Shown: positions 11,642 to 20,071 of the stretch, piece by piece
How positions within the stretch are numbered: the stretch's first letter is position 1
Layout of the letters: each line of letters opens with the position of its first letter
From: an uncultured Erysipelotrichaceae bacterium
Lineage (GTDB): Bacteria > Bacillota_I > Bacilli_A > Erysipelotrichales > Erysipelotrichaceae
Length of the DNA stretch: 64,000 bases
Direction: 5' to 3'
NCBI GenBank assembly: GCA_903789495.1
Contig: CAIFEQ010000002.1
Coordinates: 107,788 to 171,787 of the forward strand
The notes under the pieces: generated by a model
The model's database searches: none
What the model was told of the DNA's origin: nothing
Seen by the model: only the letters and a program-made list of their open reading frames with translations
Program-made: the position numbers and the translations under genes

Positions 11642-13609
11642 TTACTTTGCGTGGCTTTCCAGCCAGCCGGTGATCTCCTGCAGTCTTCTGATGCGGTGCA
11701 GGGGCTTTCCGGAGCGGGAGAGTTCATGGTTTTCGCCATGGAAGACCACCATTCTGGTCTCCACTCCGTTCTGGGTCAGGGCCATCATCATCTGGTAGCC
11801 TTCGCTGATCGGGCAGCGGCGGTCTTCATCCGAGTGGATGAAGAGCGTCGGTGTCCTGGCCTGGCTGGCATACTTCAGCGGCGAATGGGCCCAGGTGACC
11901 TCAGCCTCATCCGCGCTGTCCGCAACACCGTTCTGGTCGGTGACGAAGAACGGCGAGATGTCAGAGGTATAGCCCATGGACATCCAGTTGGAGATGGAAC
12001 GCTGCGAGGCGGCACAGCAGAACCGGTCGGTATGGCCGATGATCCAGTTGGTCATATAGCCGCCATAGGAACCGCCGGTGACGCAGAGCCGGTTCCGGCT
12101 GATGTTGGGATACTTATGCAGGACGGCGTCGGTGAAGTCCATCAGGTTCTCATAGTCGATCGTGCCGTACTTGCCTCGCAGGTCGGCAAATTCATCCCCT
12201 CTGCCATCCGATCCGAAGATGTTGCAGAAGAAGACCACGAAGCCCCGGGCACACCAGACCTGCATCTCATGGAAGAAGGCTTCGGTATAGATGGTCCTGG
12301 GTCCGCCATGGATATCCAGAACGGCCGGGTATTTCTTCTTTTCCGAGAAGCCTTCCGGCAGAAGGACCCAGCCCTTCAGGGAACAGCCCTGAGAGTGGAA
12401 GGTGAGGGGCCGGGGTTTTGCCACATACTTTCCTTCCAGTGCCGCATCGTTGAAATGCGTCAGGCGGGTAATCTTCTTTGTGCTGTAGGAAAAGGCATAG
12501 AGTTCTGCCGGTCTGTCCGATGCCACGGCACAGAAGGTGATCCCATCCTGGCCGGCGTCCAGGAAACTGATCGTGCCGGGCATGGTGCACAGCGTCTCCG
12601 CTTTGGTGAAGGAGCTGTTCCATCTCCAGATCTCGATATGATCTTCGACGGTAGCCAGTGTGATGAGCCGGTCGCTGGCTACGACCTGCTGTTTCCCGCC
12701 CTTCAGCAGAACGTCGGCACTGCCGGCATTGCCCTGCGTCCGTTCCGGTCTGCCCAGCAGGGTCAGCTGGTTCTTGGTCACTTCATAGAAGGCCGGGGTT
12801 TCCTCCAGACCGAAGTTCTTCATGTCGGTGGCCTGGGCAATCAGTCTGCCCTTGATGACATGCAGGCCGGCAATATGATGGGTGCTGCGGTTATAGAAGG
12901 TCGAGACCCTGCCGCTCAGGGCATCACAGACATAGATCCTGTCTTTCCAGGAATACCGGCTGTGACGGACACAGCCGCTGAAGTAGATCGTGGTGCCGCT
13001 GACTTCCACCAGATGCACATCCATGTACGGACCGGTGACCCGCTTCAGCCGGCCGGTCTTTGCGTTGTAGAGGAAGAGGGCATTGCGCATGCCGTTGATG
13101 ATGCCCTGGCCGTTGAACCACCAGGGATTCTCATCGATGACGGTGTAGTCCTTCTCAGCGGCCAGCTTCGCCGCCAGTTCCTGATTCTGTTCCGGGGTAT
13201 TCTTATAGGCATCCGGAACTTGCACCAGGATGGCAGCGGTCAGGACATAGAGGTCATCTGTGACCTTCTTCATGCCCGAAAGCGTCACCGGCAGAACGGT
13301 CCAGGGCATGGCCTCGCCGCCGTTGATGTCCAGCAGGAACAGTTCGGTTCTGCCGGGCTGAGTTTTCTCTTCGGTGCTGCGCTGCAGGATCAGATGCGTG
13401 TCATCCTGCCAGCAGACAATCGTGGTGGAGAAGGAAGCGGTCGCCTGGACAGGCTTCCCGTCCTTCAGCAGCCAGACATCCCGGAAGTAGTCGTTCTTAT
13501 CCTTACGGCTCCAGGCGGTCTGGAAAGCCCCGACGGTGCCGGAGGGGTTGTACTGCAGATTCTCCGGAAAACGGTAAAGCAGAAGGTCTTCAATCTCAAT
13601 TTTTTTCAT
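11642..13609 (-). CDS. S9 family serine peptidase (acylaminoacyl-peptidase type)
   Basis: Prolyl-oligopeptidase-family enzyme, 655 aa, cleaving short peptides. An N-terminal beta-propeller-like half (to about residue 390) precedes an alpha/beta hydrolase domain. The nucleophile is the Ser of CVTGGSYGGYMTNW, the acid is probably the Asp in FIHSDEDRRCP, and the histidine is in FHGENHELSR. No signal peptide, so it is cytoplasmic and likely handles imported peptides. It is the second gene of a two-gene operon with the upstream Nudix gene (4-base overlap). Confidence 0.9.
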   Translation of the reverse strand: MKKIEIEDLLLYRFPENLQYNPSGTVGAFQTAWSRKDKNDYFRDVWLLKDGKPVQATASFSTTIVCWQDDTHLILQRSTEEKTQPGRTELFLLDINGGEAMPWTVLPVTLSGMKKVTDDLYVLTAAILVQVPDAYKNTPEQNQELAAKLAAEKDYTVIDENPWWFNGQGIINGMRNALFLYNAKTGRLKRVTGPYMDVHLVEVSGTTIYFSGCVRHSRYSWKDRIYVCDALSGRVSTFYNRSTHHIAGLHVIKGRLIAQATDMKNFGLEETPAFYEVTKNQLTLLGRPERTQGNAGSADVLLKGGKQQVVASDRLITLATVEDHIEIWRWNSSFTKAETLCTMPGTISFLDAGQDGITFCAVASDRPAELYAFSYSTKKITRLTHFNDAALEGKYVAKPRPLTFHSQGCSLKGWVLLPEGFSEKKKYPAVLDIHGGPRTIYTEAFFHEMQVWCARGFVVFFCNIFGSDGRGDEFADLRGKYGTIDYENLMDFTDAVLHKYPNISRNRLCVTGGSYGGYMTNWIIGHTDRFCCAASQRSISNWMSMGYTSDISPFFVTDQNGVADSADEAEVTWAHSPLKYASQARTPTLFIHSDEDRRCPISEGYQMMMALTQNGVETRMVVFHGENHELSRSGKPLHRIRRLQEITGWLESHAK

Positions 13610-14154
13610 TCCAGCTGTCCTTTCTTTTTCTTTTCCAGCAGTAAGAAGGTCATGGCGACGGTCTTGGCATCGTCGATTTCTCCGGCCAGGATCTTATCCC
13701 GGATCTCTTCCAGGGAAAGGCGGGAGACGTTCAGGTACTCGTCCGCATCCAGATGCTGACCGACAAACTGATCCTTGCGGCAGTAGTAGAACCAGATGAT
13801 CTCATTGTCGTAGGCCGGGGTCGGGGCGATGCGGCCCAGGTACTCAAAGTCCCTGCCGGACCAGCCGGTTTCCTCCCGGATCTCGCGCCGGGCGGTGACC
13901 AGGGGATCTTCGCCCGCTTCGCGGTGTCCGGCCGGGTATTCCAGGGTGACCTGGTTTTCGCCATAGCGGAACTGGGTGACCAGGAAGAAACGGCCCTCCT
14001 CGTCCTCCATGGCCACTCCGGCGCCGCCGGGATGGTCAACCAGCTCCCGTTTGAAGTGACTGCCGTCCGGCAGTTCCACCTCATCCACATACAGATTCAG
14101 CGCCTCACCTTCATAGACGGTGTAGCGGCTGATCCGCTTTTCTATTTGTGCCAT
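13606..14154 (-). CDS. Nudix hydrolase, ADP-ribose pyrophosphatase type
   Basis: Hydrolyses nucleoside diphosphates linked to another moiety, most likely ADP-ribose; 182 aa. The Nudix box is complete at residues 76-98: GHREAGED, then REIREETGW. The context LEYPAGHREAGED and the downstream FYYCRKDQF resemble NudF/YqkG. A minus-strand TATAAT at 14187-14182 would put the transcript start near 14175. It overlaps the downstream S9 peptidase by 4 bases. Confidence 0.88.
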   Translation of the reverse strand: MAQIEKRISRYTVYEGEALNLYVDEVELPDGSHFKRELVDHPGGAGVAMEDEEGRFFLVTQFRYGENQVTLEYPAGHREAGEDPLVTARREIREETGWSGRDFEYLGRIAPTPAYDNEIIWFYYCRKDQFVGQHLDADEYLNVSRLSLEEIRDKILAGEIDDAKTVAMTFLLLEKKKKGQLE

Positions 14155-14219
14155 ACAAGCTGCCTCATTTCTGTCACTTCGATTATAAGCCGTAATGCTC
14201 AGGCCCTGCCCGGATCGGC

Positions 14220-14225
14220 TAGAAT
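14220..14225 (+). promoter_or_regulatory. -10 element placing +1 on the start codon
   Basis: TAGAAT at 14220-14225. Counting seven bases on gives 14232, the A of the ATG. No ribosome binding site could then be transcribed. The -35 region is weak. Confidence 0.4.
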
Positions 14226-14231
14226 AGGGGC

Positions 14232-14651
14232 ATGAACAGAAAAGTCTATTTTGCCGGTTCCATCCGGGGCGGCCGGAACGATGCGGCCCTGTATCAGACT
14301 TTCATCCGGGAGATCAATAAGACCGATCAGGTCCTGACTGAACACGTCGGCGATCTCTCCCGGTCCGTCAGGGAAGGAACCCGGAACCAGGACCGGGAGA
14401 TCTATGAACAGGATACGGCCTGGCTGCGGGCGTGTGATGTCGTGATTGCCGAATGCACGCATCCTTCCCTGGGTGTGGGCTATGAGCTGGCCTATGCCGA
14501 GCGGTATGACAAGCCGGTGCATATCCTCTACCGGCCGCAGGAGACCAGTCTCAGTGCCATGCTCAAGGGCAATCCCCGCTTTGTGCTGCACCCCTACCGC
14601 AAGGAAGCCGAGGGACTGGAAATCCTGCACGAGATTCTGCAGGATCTGTAA
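14232..14651 (+). CDS. Nucleoside 2-deoxyribosyltransferase / DNPH1-like N-glycosidase
   Basis: Protein of 139 aa with the family signature VYFAGSIRGGRND at the N terminus, a central ACDVVIAECTHPSLGVGYELAYA (nucleophile glutamate probably the E in GYELAYA), and a short C-terminal helix. Family members cleave or transfer 2-deoxyribose between bases or hydrolyse deoxynucleoside monophosphates (DNPH1/Rcl). The GSIRGGR start favours the hydrolase branch. Probably leaderless. Confidence 0.82.
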   Translation: MNRKVYFAGSIRGGRNDAALYQTFIREINKTDQVLTEHVGDLSRSVREGTRNQDREIYEQDTAWLRACDVVIAECTHPSLGVGYELAYAERYDKPVHILYRPQETSLSAMLKGNPRFVLHPYRKEAEGLEILHEILQDL

Positions 14652-14674
14652 AACGGAGAAGCGCTCTCCGTTTT
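14650..14674. terminator. Bidirectional terminator
   Basis: AAAACGGAGA ... TCTCCGTTTT, a perfect 10-base stem with A and T tracts on both sides, between convergent genes. Confidence 0.9.
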
Positions 14675-14679
14675 CTGAC

Positions 14680-15327
14680 TCATTTCTTCGCGTTTTCCGC
14701 CGCCACCCGGATCATGTCCTGGATATTCTCTTCCGACATGGTGTGGACGGTGCCGATGCCTTTGGCATAGGCACAGATCCTGGCCGCATCTTCGATATAG
14801 ACGGCCCGGATATGCGCCTGTTCCAGGTCTTTGCCGATGGCGACAGCCCCGTGGTTGGCCATCAGACAGCCATAATGACCGCCCTGCATGGCCGCAGCCG
14901 CATAGGTGCCCACCTCATTGGTGCCCGGGGTGGCGTAGTCGGCCAGCGGCACCCCGCCGCCCAGGAACGGCACCATCTCAATCAATATGCAGGGAATGGG
15001 CTGATGGGCCACCGCAAAGCCGGTTGCGTAGGGAGAATGGGTATGCACCACCGCGCCGGCCTCCGGGAAAGCCTTGTAGAGCTCGGCATGCAGACGCCAT
15101 TCACTGGAGGGTTTCCATTTTCCTTCCAGCACGGTCCCGTCCAGCTTCATGGCCACCATGTCCTCCGGCAGGATGGTCTCATAGGGACGGGAGGTCGGGG
15201 TAATGACCATGATTCCGCTGTCCGCATCATAGGCGGAAAGATTGCCGCTGGTGCCGGCAAACAGATGTTCGGCATAGCTCTGCTTCGTCCAGGCATGGAC
15301 GGTCTGACGCATTTCTTCGATTGTCAT
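14680..15327 (-). CDS. Class II aldolase, L-fuculose-phosphate aldolase type
   Basis: Zn2+-dependent aldolase/epimerase family, 215 aa. Motifs: AGTSGNLSAYD (phosphate site), PSSEWRLHAELY with the catalytic Glu, HTHSPYATGFA (two zinc histidines) and the third histidine region MANHGAVAIG. It fits fuculose-1-phosphate aldolase but ribulose-5-phosphate 4-epimerase or methylthioribulose-phosphate dehydratase relatives cannot be excluded. No other fucose genes are adjacent. It is transcribed alone. Confidence 0.83.
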   Translation of the reverse strand: MTIEEMRQTVHAWTKQSYAEHLFAGTSGNLSAYDADSGIMVITPTSRPYETILPEDMVAMKLDGTVLEGKWKPSSEWRLHAELYKAFPEAGAVVHTHSPYATGFAVAHQPIPCILIEMVPFLGGGVPLADYATPGTNEVGTYAAAAMQGGHYGCLMANHGAVAIGKDLEQAHIRAVYIEDAARICAYAKGIGTVHTMSEENIQDMIRVAAENAKK

Positions 15328-15392
15328 TTCAGTATTCTCCTTTATCTGTCCGTTATCAGCCTATTCTTTTTCCCGGCTCCTGTCCAATGGCG

Positions 15393-15426
15393 CAAAAAGG
15401 AGCCGTATCGGTCCGATACAGCTCCT
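15393..15426 (-). terminator. Terminator of the pyr-type catabolic operon
   Basis: Minus-strand arms GGAGCTGTATCGG and CCGATACGGCTCC, one mismatch, followed by TTTTT. It ends the operon running from 21270 to 15501. Confidence 0.88.
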
Positions 15427-15500
15427 CTGGGGAGGGTTGATGATCTGTACATGCCTGCAGGACGGGGAGAGAGAGCCGCCTGCAGGAGGAATGATAAGGA

Positions 15501-16406
15501 TCAGACGATACCGCGGATTTCTGAGATATTTCCGACGTCATGCTTCTCAAGCCAGGATTCCATGCCGTCGATGACGTCCATGGCAATATCCGGCTTGACG
15601 AAGGAAGCGGCGCCGATCTGCACCAGGGAAGCACCGGCCATGATGTATTCCAGGGCATCCTCGGCAGTCGCAATGCCGCCGATGCCGATGACCGGGATCT
15701 TCACGGCATGGGCCACCTGATGGACCATGCGCAGGGAGATCGGCTTGATGGCCGGACCGGACAGGCCGGCATAGGTGTTGTTGAAGACCGGCTTGCGGTG
15801 CTCGAGGTCGATGGCCATGGCCAGATACGTATTGGTCAGGGAGACGGCATCGGCGCCTTCCTCTTCACAGGCCTTGGCCAGATCGACGATGCTCTCGGCG
15901 TTCGGGGAGAGCTTGACGATCATCTTGTGTTTGCAGACACCGCGGATGGTACGGACCACTTCCCGGGCTACTTCGGTCTTGACGCCGAAGTTCATCCCGC
16001 CGGCCTTGACGTTGGGGCAGGAGATGTTCAGCTCGATGAAGTCGACATCCTGGTCGTTGAACTTCTGGACGGCCTCGATGTAGTCTTCCATGGAATGACC
16101 GCCGACGTTGACCAGATTCACCAGGTTCTTGCCCTGGATCCAGGGCAGATCATTCTCGATGTAGTAGTCGACACCCGGATTCTCCAGACCGATGGAATTG
16201 ATGACCCCGGACGGGGTTTCCCAGATCCGGATCCCTTCATTGCCGTTGCGGGCATGCAGGGTCAGGCCCTTGGAGCAGATGCCGCCGAGCTTTTCGATAT
16301 CGAAGTACTCATTCATTTCCCGGCCGAAGCCGCAGGTACCGGAGGCTAGCAGAACAGGGTTCTTGAAGACCTTGCCGCAGAATTCGGTTTCCAGACGCTT
16401 ACTCAT
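15501..16406 (-). CDS. pyrD: Dihydroorotate dehydrogenase, class 1B catalytic subunit
   Basis: FMN-containing subunit that interconverts dihydroorotate and orotate, 301 aa. The catalytic base is Cys130 in ELNISCPNVK, and phosphate-binding glycine-rich segments (IGIGGIATAEDALEYIMAG) are present. With PyrK it is NAD(H)-linked and can run towards dihydroorotate. The ATG at 16406 lies inside the pyrK 3' end (8-base overlap) and gives the canonical start MSKRLETEFCG. Last gene of the six-gene operon. Confidence 0.95.
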   Translation of the reverse strand: MSKRLETEFCGKVFKNPVLLASGTCGFGREMNEYFDIEKLGGICSKGLTLHARNGNEGIRIWETPSGVINSIGLENPGVDYYIENDLPWIQGKNLVNLVNVGGHSMEDYIEAVQKFNDQDVDFIELNISCPNVKAGGMNFGVKTEVAREVVRTIRGVCKHKMIVKLSPNAESIVDLAKACEEEGADAVSLTNTYLAMAIDLEHRKPVFNNTYAGLSGPAIKPISLRMVHQVAHAVKIPVIGIGGIATAEDALEYIMAGASLVQIGAASFVKPDIAMDVIDGMESWLEKHDVGNISEIRGIV

Positions 16407-17109
16407 GGAAGAACACCTCGCTTCCCTTGAAGACCGGACCATCCTTGCAGACCCGCTTCATGCCATTGCTGGTTTCGATCGAGCAGCCCAGGCAGGCGCC
16501 GATGCCGCAGCCCATGCGCGATTCCATGGAGATGTCCAGCGCGTCAGCCTTGCCCTGCTCCTTGCACTTGCGGTAGAGGACCTTCATCATGATGACCGGT
16601 CCGCAGGTGAGGATCACATCATAGTCCTTCGGTTCGATGTCATCGGTGATGAAGCCGCCGACCTTGACATCAAGTTTTGTGCAGACTTTCCTGTATTCTT
16701 CTTCCAGCACCGGCGTACCCGAGAAGCCCAGATACAGATCTACGGTCGTGTCGGGATTCTGCAGGGCCGTCTTGGCGGCCAGGTACAGCGGGGCAATGCC
16801 CACGCCGCCGCCGACCATGGCGACCTTGCCATGCACCGGGCTGTAGCCGTTGCCAAGCGCCCGGCCGAGTTCGATCTCATCCCCGGGTTTCAGTTCGGTG
16901 AACAGTCTGGTGCCCTTGCCGACAACCTTGTAGAGGAAACTCACCGAATCCGCATCGGCGTCGAAGACACTGATGGGACGGGAGAGGAGCGGATACTCCG
17001 TCCAGCTTCTCAGCATGTAGAACTGGCCGGGAGCGGGCTGATCGGAACAGGCGGCTTTCAGAAGCCAGAAGTCTTCATTCAGCTGCCGGTTTTCCAGGAC
17101 CTTGCTCAT
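16399..17109 (-). CDS. pyrK: Dihydroorotate dehydrogenase electron-transfer subunit
   Basis: Flavoprotein with a [2Fe-2S] cluster that couples PyrD to NAD(H), 236 aa. FAD/NAD domain motifs are LLSRPISVFD and AMVGGGVGIAPLYL. The cluster cysteines are in CGIGACLGCSIET plus VCKDGPVF near the C terminus. The start overlaps the symporter stop by 4 bases. Its presence commits PyrD to NAD chemistry, which suits orotate reduction. Confidence 0.95.
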   Translation of the reverse strand: MSKVLENRQLNEDFWLLKAACSDQPAPGQFYMLRSWTEYPLLSRPISVFDADADSVSFLYKVVGKGTRLFTELKPGDEIELGRALGNGYSPVHGKVAMVGGGVGIAPLYLAAKTALQNPDTTVDLYLGFSGTPVLEEEYRKVCTKLDVKVGGFITDDIEPKDYDVILTCGPVIMMKVLYRKCKEQGKADALDISMESRMGCGIGACLGCSIETSNGMKRVCKDGPVFKGSEVFFHE

Positions 17110-18563
17110 GCGGTCTGTGCCTCCTTCTTACTGCTGCTCCTGACAATCAGGGAAATGATGACGTTGCAGAGGATGTTGGTGACGAAGCCCCACATGAAGC
17201 CCGGGATCCCCAGCGGCGTGACACCGGCAATACGGGTACCGAACAGGATCACGATACCGGCGGTCAGACCGACGGCGGCGCCCAGACGGGAGTTGTCCTT
17301 CCAGTAGAGGCCGAGGATGAACGGCGGCGCCAGCTGCGCCAGACCGGTATAGGCCACATCCTGGACGATCTGCACGAGGGTCTCAGGCGGATCGAGAGCG
17401 ATCAGCGCACACAGGACGGCACACACCAGCACGACGGTCCGGGAGATCCGCATGTTCTGCGCATCCGTGACCTTGTCCTTGCGGTTCATGAGGATCAGGT
17501 CCTGCGACATGATCTGCGAGACGGCCAGCAGCATCGAGTTGATGGTCGACATGCCGGCCGCGATGGCTGCGGCCATGATCAGGGCTGCACCGACCCAGTT
17601 GAAGTCCTCGACCATGATCATGGGCAGGACGTTGTCGGCGGCACTGAGTTCAGACGGATCAATCAGGATATGACCGGCCAGGCCGATGAACAGGGTGGAG
17701 AACCCGAAGATCAGCAGCTGGGAGACCGGAATGGAGATGGCGGAACGGGCCAGGGCCTTTTCATCCTTGGCCATCAGGGACTTCATCCAGACATGCGGGC
17801 AGAGCCAGATGCCGAAGGGCAGGACAATGAACTGCATGAACCAGTAGCTGTCGGTATACAGTCCCTTGGCGCCCGGACGGCTCAGCAGGGTCGGATCGAT
17901 TTCCTGGATTTGCTGGAACAGGCTGACGATCCCGCCGGTCGGCACCAGCGCCACCACGGCCGCAACCACGATGCCGACCATCAGGATGATGGCCTGAATG
18001 GCATCCAGCATGACCACGCCGCCGGCGCCGCCGATCAGGACGTAGGCCAGCGAGAAGATCACGTTGATGATGATGGCGGTGTTATAGGAGATGACACTGT
18101 TGGAGACGATGGACATGGCCCGGGCATTGCCCACATACTGCATGGCCAGGAAGACCATCGTCATCAGGACGGAGATCACCGAGCAGGCGATCTTCATGTA
18201 CTTGCTCTGGTAGCGGTCCTCCAGGTAGTCGCCCAGAGACATATACCCTTTTTCAACGGCGAGCTTGCGGATCTTGTTGCCGAAGTAGATGACCATCAGG
18301 GCCACCCAGACCTGCGACAGGACGATGACAATGTAGGAAACACCATGCGAGTAATACATGCCCGGCGCCCCCAGGAAGGCGAAGGTGGACTGCATGGCGG
18401 CAATCATGGTCAGCGGCAGCAGCACGGAAGAAACGCCGCGGCCGGCCAGGAAGAACGATTCGGCATTGCCGCTCTTGGCGCGGCGGCTGTGCACGAGGGA
18501 TATGATCAGCATCATGCACAGATAGGCGACGATGATCAGAACGCTGATTACTCCTTGTGACAT
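17106..18563 (-). CDS. Sodium:solute symporter (SSS family), probable orotate/pyrimidine-derivative uptake
   Basis: Membrane carrier of 485 aa with about 12-13 hydrophobic segments and the SSS-type core (SLGDYLEDRYQSKYMK; AAAIAAGMSTINSMLLAVSQIMSQDLI). Its substrate is inferred only from position between dihydroorotase and PyrKD genes: orotate, dihydroorotate or ureidosuccinate are the candidates. It overlaps its small partner upstream (16 bases) and pyrK downstream (4 bases). Pantothenate-type SSS proteins also pair with small membrane proteins, so the substrate is open. Confidence 0.85.
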   Translation of the reverse strand: MSQGVISVLIIVAYLCMMLIISLVHSRRAKSGNAESFFLAGRGVSSVLLPLTMIAAMQSTFAFLGAPGMYYSHGVSYIVIVLSQVWVALMVIYFGNKIRKLAVEKGYMSLGDYLEDRYQSKYMKIACSVISVLMTMVFLAMQYVGNARAMSIVSNSVISYNTAIIINVIFSLAYVLIGGAGGVVMLDAIQAIILMVGIVVAAVVALVPTGGIVSLFQQIQEIDPTLLSRPGAKGLYTDSYWFMQFIVLPFGIWLCPHVWMKSLMAKDEKALARSAISIPVSQLLIFGFSTLFIGLAGHILIDPSELSAADNVLPMIMVEDFNWVGAALIMAAAIAAGMSTINSMLLAVSQIMSQDLILMNRKDKVTDAQNMRISRTVVLVCAVLCALIALDPPETLVQIVQDVAYTGLAQLAPPFILGLYWKDNSRLGAAVGLTAGIVILFGTRIAGVTPLGIPGFMWGFVTNILCNVIISLIVRSSSKKEAQTA

Positions 18564-18781
18564 GCGGCTTCTCCCTCCTTATTCTTCTCACTTGTGGCAA
18601 CGAATTCCTTCGCCACCCGCAGGACAAAGATCAGATTGATGATCATCAGAATCCACCAGTACAGCAGGCAGCCAGGCAGCCAGCCGAAGAGATAGACCTG
18701 ATCCCCTTTCGTGAATAGCCAGGGGATGGCAGCGGCCAGAAACAGGATGATGAAGATGGTGAAGATACGCTTGTTGTTCAT
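18548..18781 (-). CDS. Small two-helix membrane partner of the SSS symporter (DUF3311/YhdT-like)
   Basis: 77 aa, two transmembrane helices (residues about 5-23 and 38-58) with charged tail EFVATSEKNKEGE. Proteins of this type are regularly encoded just before SSS carriers and are thought to be accessory subunits. It overlaps the symporter start by 16 bases and has a AAAGGGGG site. Family assignment is by character and context. Confidence 0.7.
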   Translation of the reverse strand: MNNKRIFTIFIILFLAAAIPWLFTKGDQVYLFGWLPGCLLYWWILMIINLIFVLRVAKEFVATSEKNKEGEAACHKE

Positions 18782-18805
18782 GCATTTGCCCCCTTTCTTG
18801 CGCGG

Positions 18806-20071
18806 CTATTCCGCATGGTAGACGATCTGTCCCCGGGAGATGGTCCAGCAGACCTTCCCCTTCAGCGTCATACCGATGAACGGCGAATTGGCTGACTTGG
18901 ACTGGAAGTGATCCGGCACCACCCATTCCGCATCCGGATCAAAGATGGTGACATCCCCGCTGGCGCCGGCTGACAGGGTGCCGTAAGGCAGGTGGTAGAG
19001 GCGGCAGGGATTGATGGTCATTTTCTCCAGCATGGCTGACAGGCTCAGCACCCCGGCATGAACCAGACAGGTCATGCCCAGGCCCAGCGAAGTCTCCAGA
19101 CCGATCATGCCGGACGGGGCCTTGGCAATGCCCTTGTCCTTTTCTTCCTTGGCATGCGGGGCATGGTCGGTGACGATCAGATCCAGGGTGCCATCCTGCA
19201 GTCCCTTCAGCAGGGCCTGCCGGTCGGCCTCCGTCCGCAGCGGCGGATTGACCCGGGCCAGCGCACCCCGCTCCAGCACCAGATCCTCGGTGAAGGAGAA
19301 GTGCTGCGGCGTGACTTCGCCATGGATATGCGGGTTGATCTGCTTCATGGCCCGCAGGACGTCTACCGTACGGGCGGCACTGACGTGCTGGATGTCGATG
19401 TCACAGTTCGTATCGAAGGCCAGTGCGCAGTCGCGGGCGGCCAGGGAATACTCGGCACTGGCCGGTGCGCCGCCGACCCCGACGGCTTCGGATACCTTGC
19501 CCTGATTGACGCCCGGCGAAGCGATCAGGTCCGGATCCTCTTCATGGAAGCTCAGCGGCACGCCGAGTTCGCCGCACTTCTTCATCGCGGCCAGCGTTAC
19601 CGCCGCATTGCGGATCGGCTTGCCGTCATCGGTGAACCCGACGGCCCCGGCTTTCTTCAGCGCGTCCATGTCGGTCAGCTCCTCGCCCTTCATGCCAACG
19701 GTGGCATTGGCGGTATTCAGCACCCGGATCGGCAGATCCTTTTCCCGCTGGATGAGATCCTGCAGGACTTCCACGCTGTCCAGAGGCGGTACGGTGTTGG
19801 CCATGCACACAACGGTGGTGAAGCCGCCGGCGGCAGCCGCAGCCGCCCCGGTGTGGATGTCTTCCTTCCAGGTCTGGCCGGGATCCCGGAAGTGGACATG
19901 CACGTCCACCAGACCGGGACACACCACTTTGCCTGTGGCGTCGAGGACTTCTTCCCCGTCTTCCGGGGTGAGAGAACCGATGCCGGCGATCCGGCCGTTT
20001 TCGAGCCGCAGATCACCGGTCTGATCCAGGCCGCTGGCCGGATCGATGAGATGTCCGTTTCTGATCAGCAT
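18806..20071 (-). CDS. pyrC: Dihydroorotase (class I, PyrC type)
   Basis: Zinc amidohydrolase interconverting dihydroorotate and N-carbamoyl-L-aspartate, 421 aa. Metal ligands H58 and H60 in VDVHVHFRDPG; GFTDDGKPI, DIQHVSAART, EVTPQHFSF, ARVNPPLRTEADR and TDHAPHAKEE are all typical of dihydroorotase rather than allantoinase or hydantoinase. It overlaps the upstream carbamoylase gene by 7 bases. In this operon it would hydrolyse dihydroorotate to ureidosuccinate. Confidence 0.92.
   Translation of the reverse strand: MLIRNGHLIDPASGLDQTGDLRLENGRIAGIGSLTPEDGEEVLDATGKVVCPGLVDVHVHFRDPGQTWKEDIHTGAAAAAAGGFTTVVCMANTVPPLDSVEVLQDLIQREKDLPIRVLNTANATVGMKGEELTDMDALKKAGAVGFTDDGKPIRNAAVTLAAMKKCGELGVPLSFHEEDPDLIASPGVNQGKVSEAVGVGGAPASAEYSLAARDCALAFDTNCDIDIQHVSAARTVDVLRAMKQINPHIHGEVTPQHFSFTEDLVLERGALARVNPPLRTEADRQALLKGLQDGTLDLIVTDHAPHAKEEKDKGIAKAPSGMIGLETSLGLGMTCLVHAGVLSLSAMLEKMTINPCRLYHLPYGTLSAGASGDVTIFDPDAEWVVPDHFQSKSANSPFIGMTLKGKVCWTISRGQIVYHAE

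Noticed and set aside
11384..13759. 791-codon plus-strand frame across the S9 peptidase region
   Set aside because: Lies opposite clear S9 peptidase and Nudix genes and resembles no protein family.
18806..20071. Reading the dihydroorotase as allantoinase or hydantoinase
   Set aside because: ARVNPPLR and TDHAPH motifs and coupling to PyrK/PyrD favour dihydroorotase.
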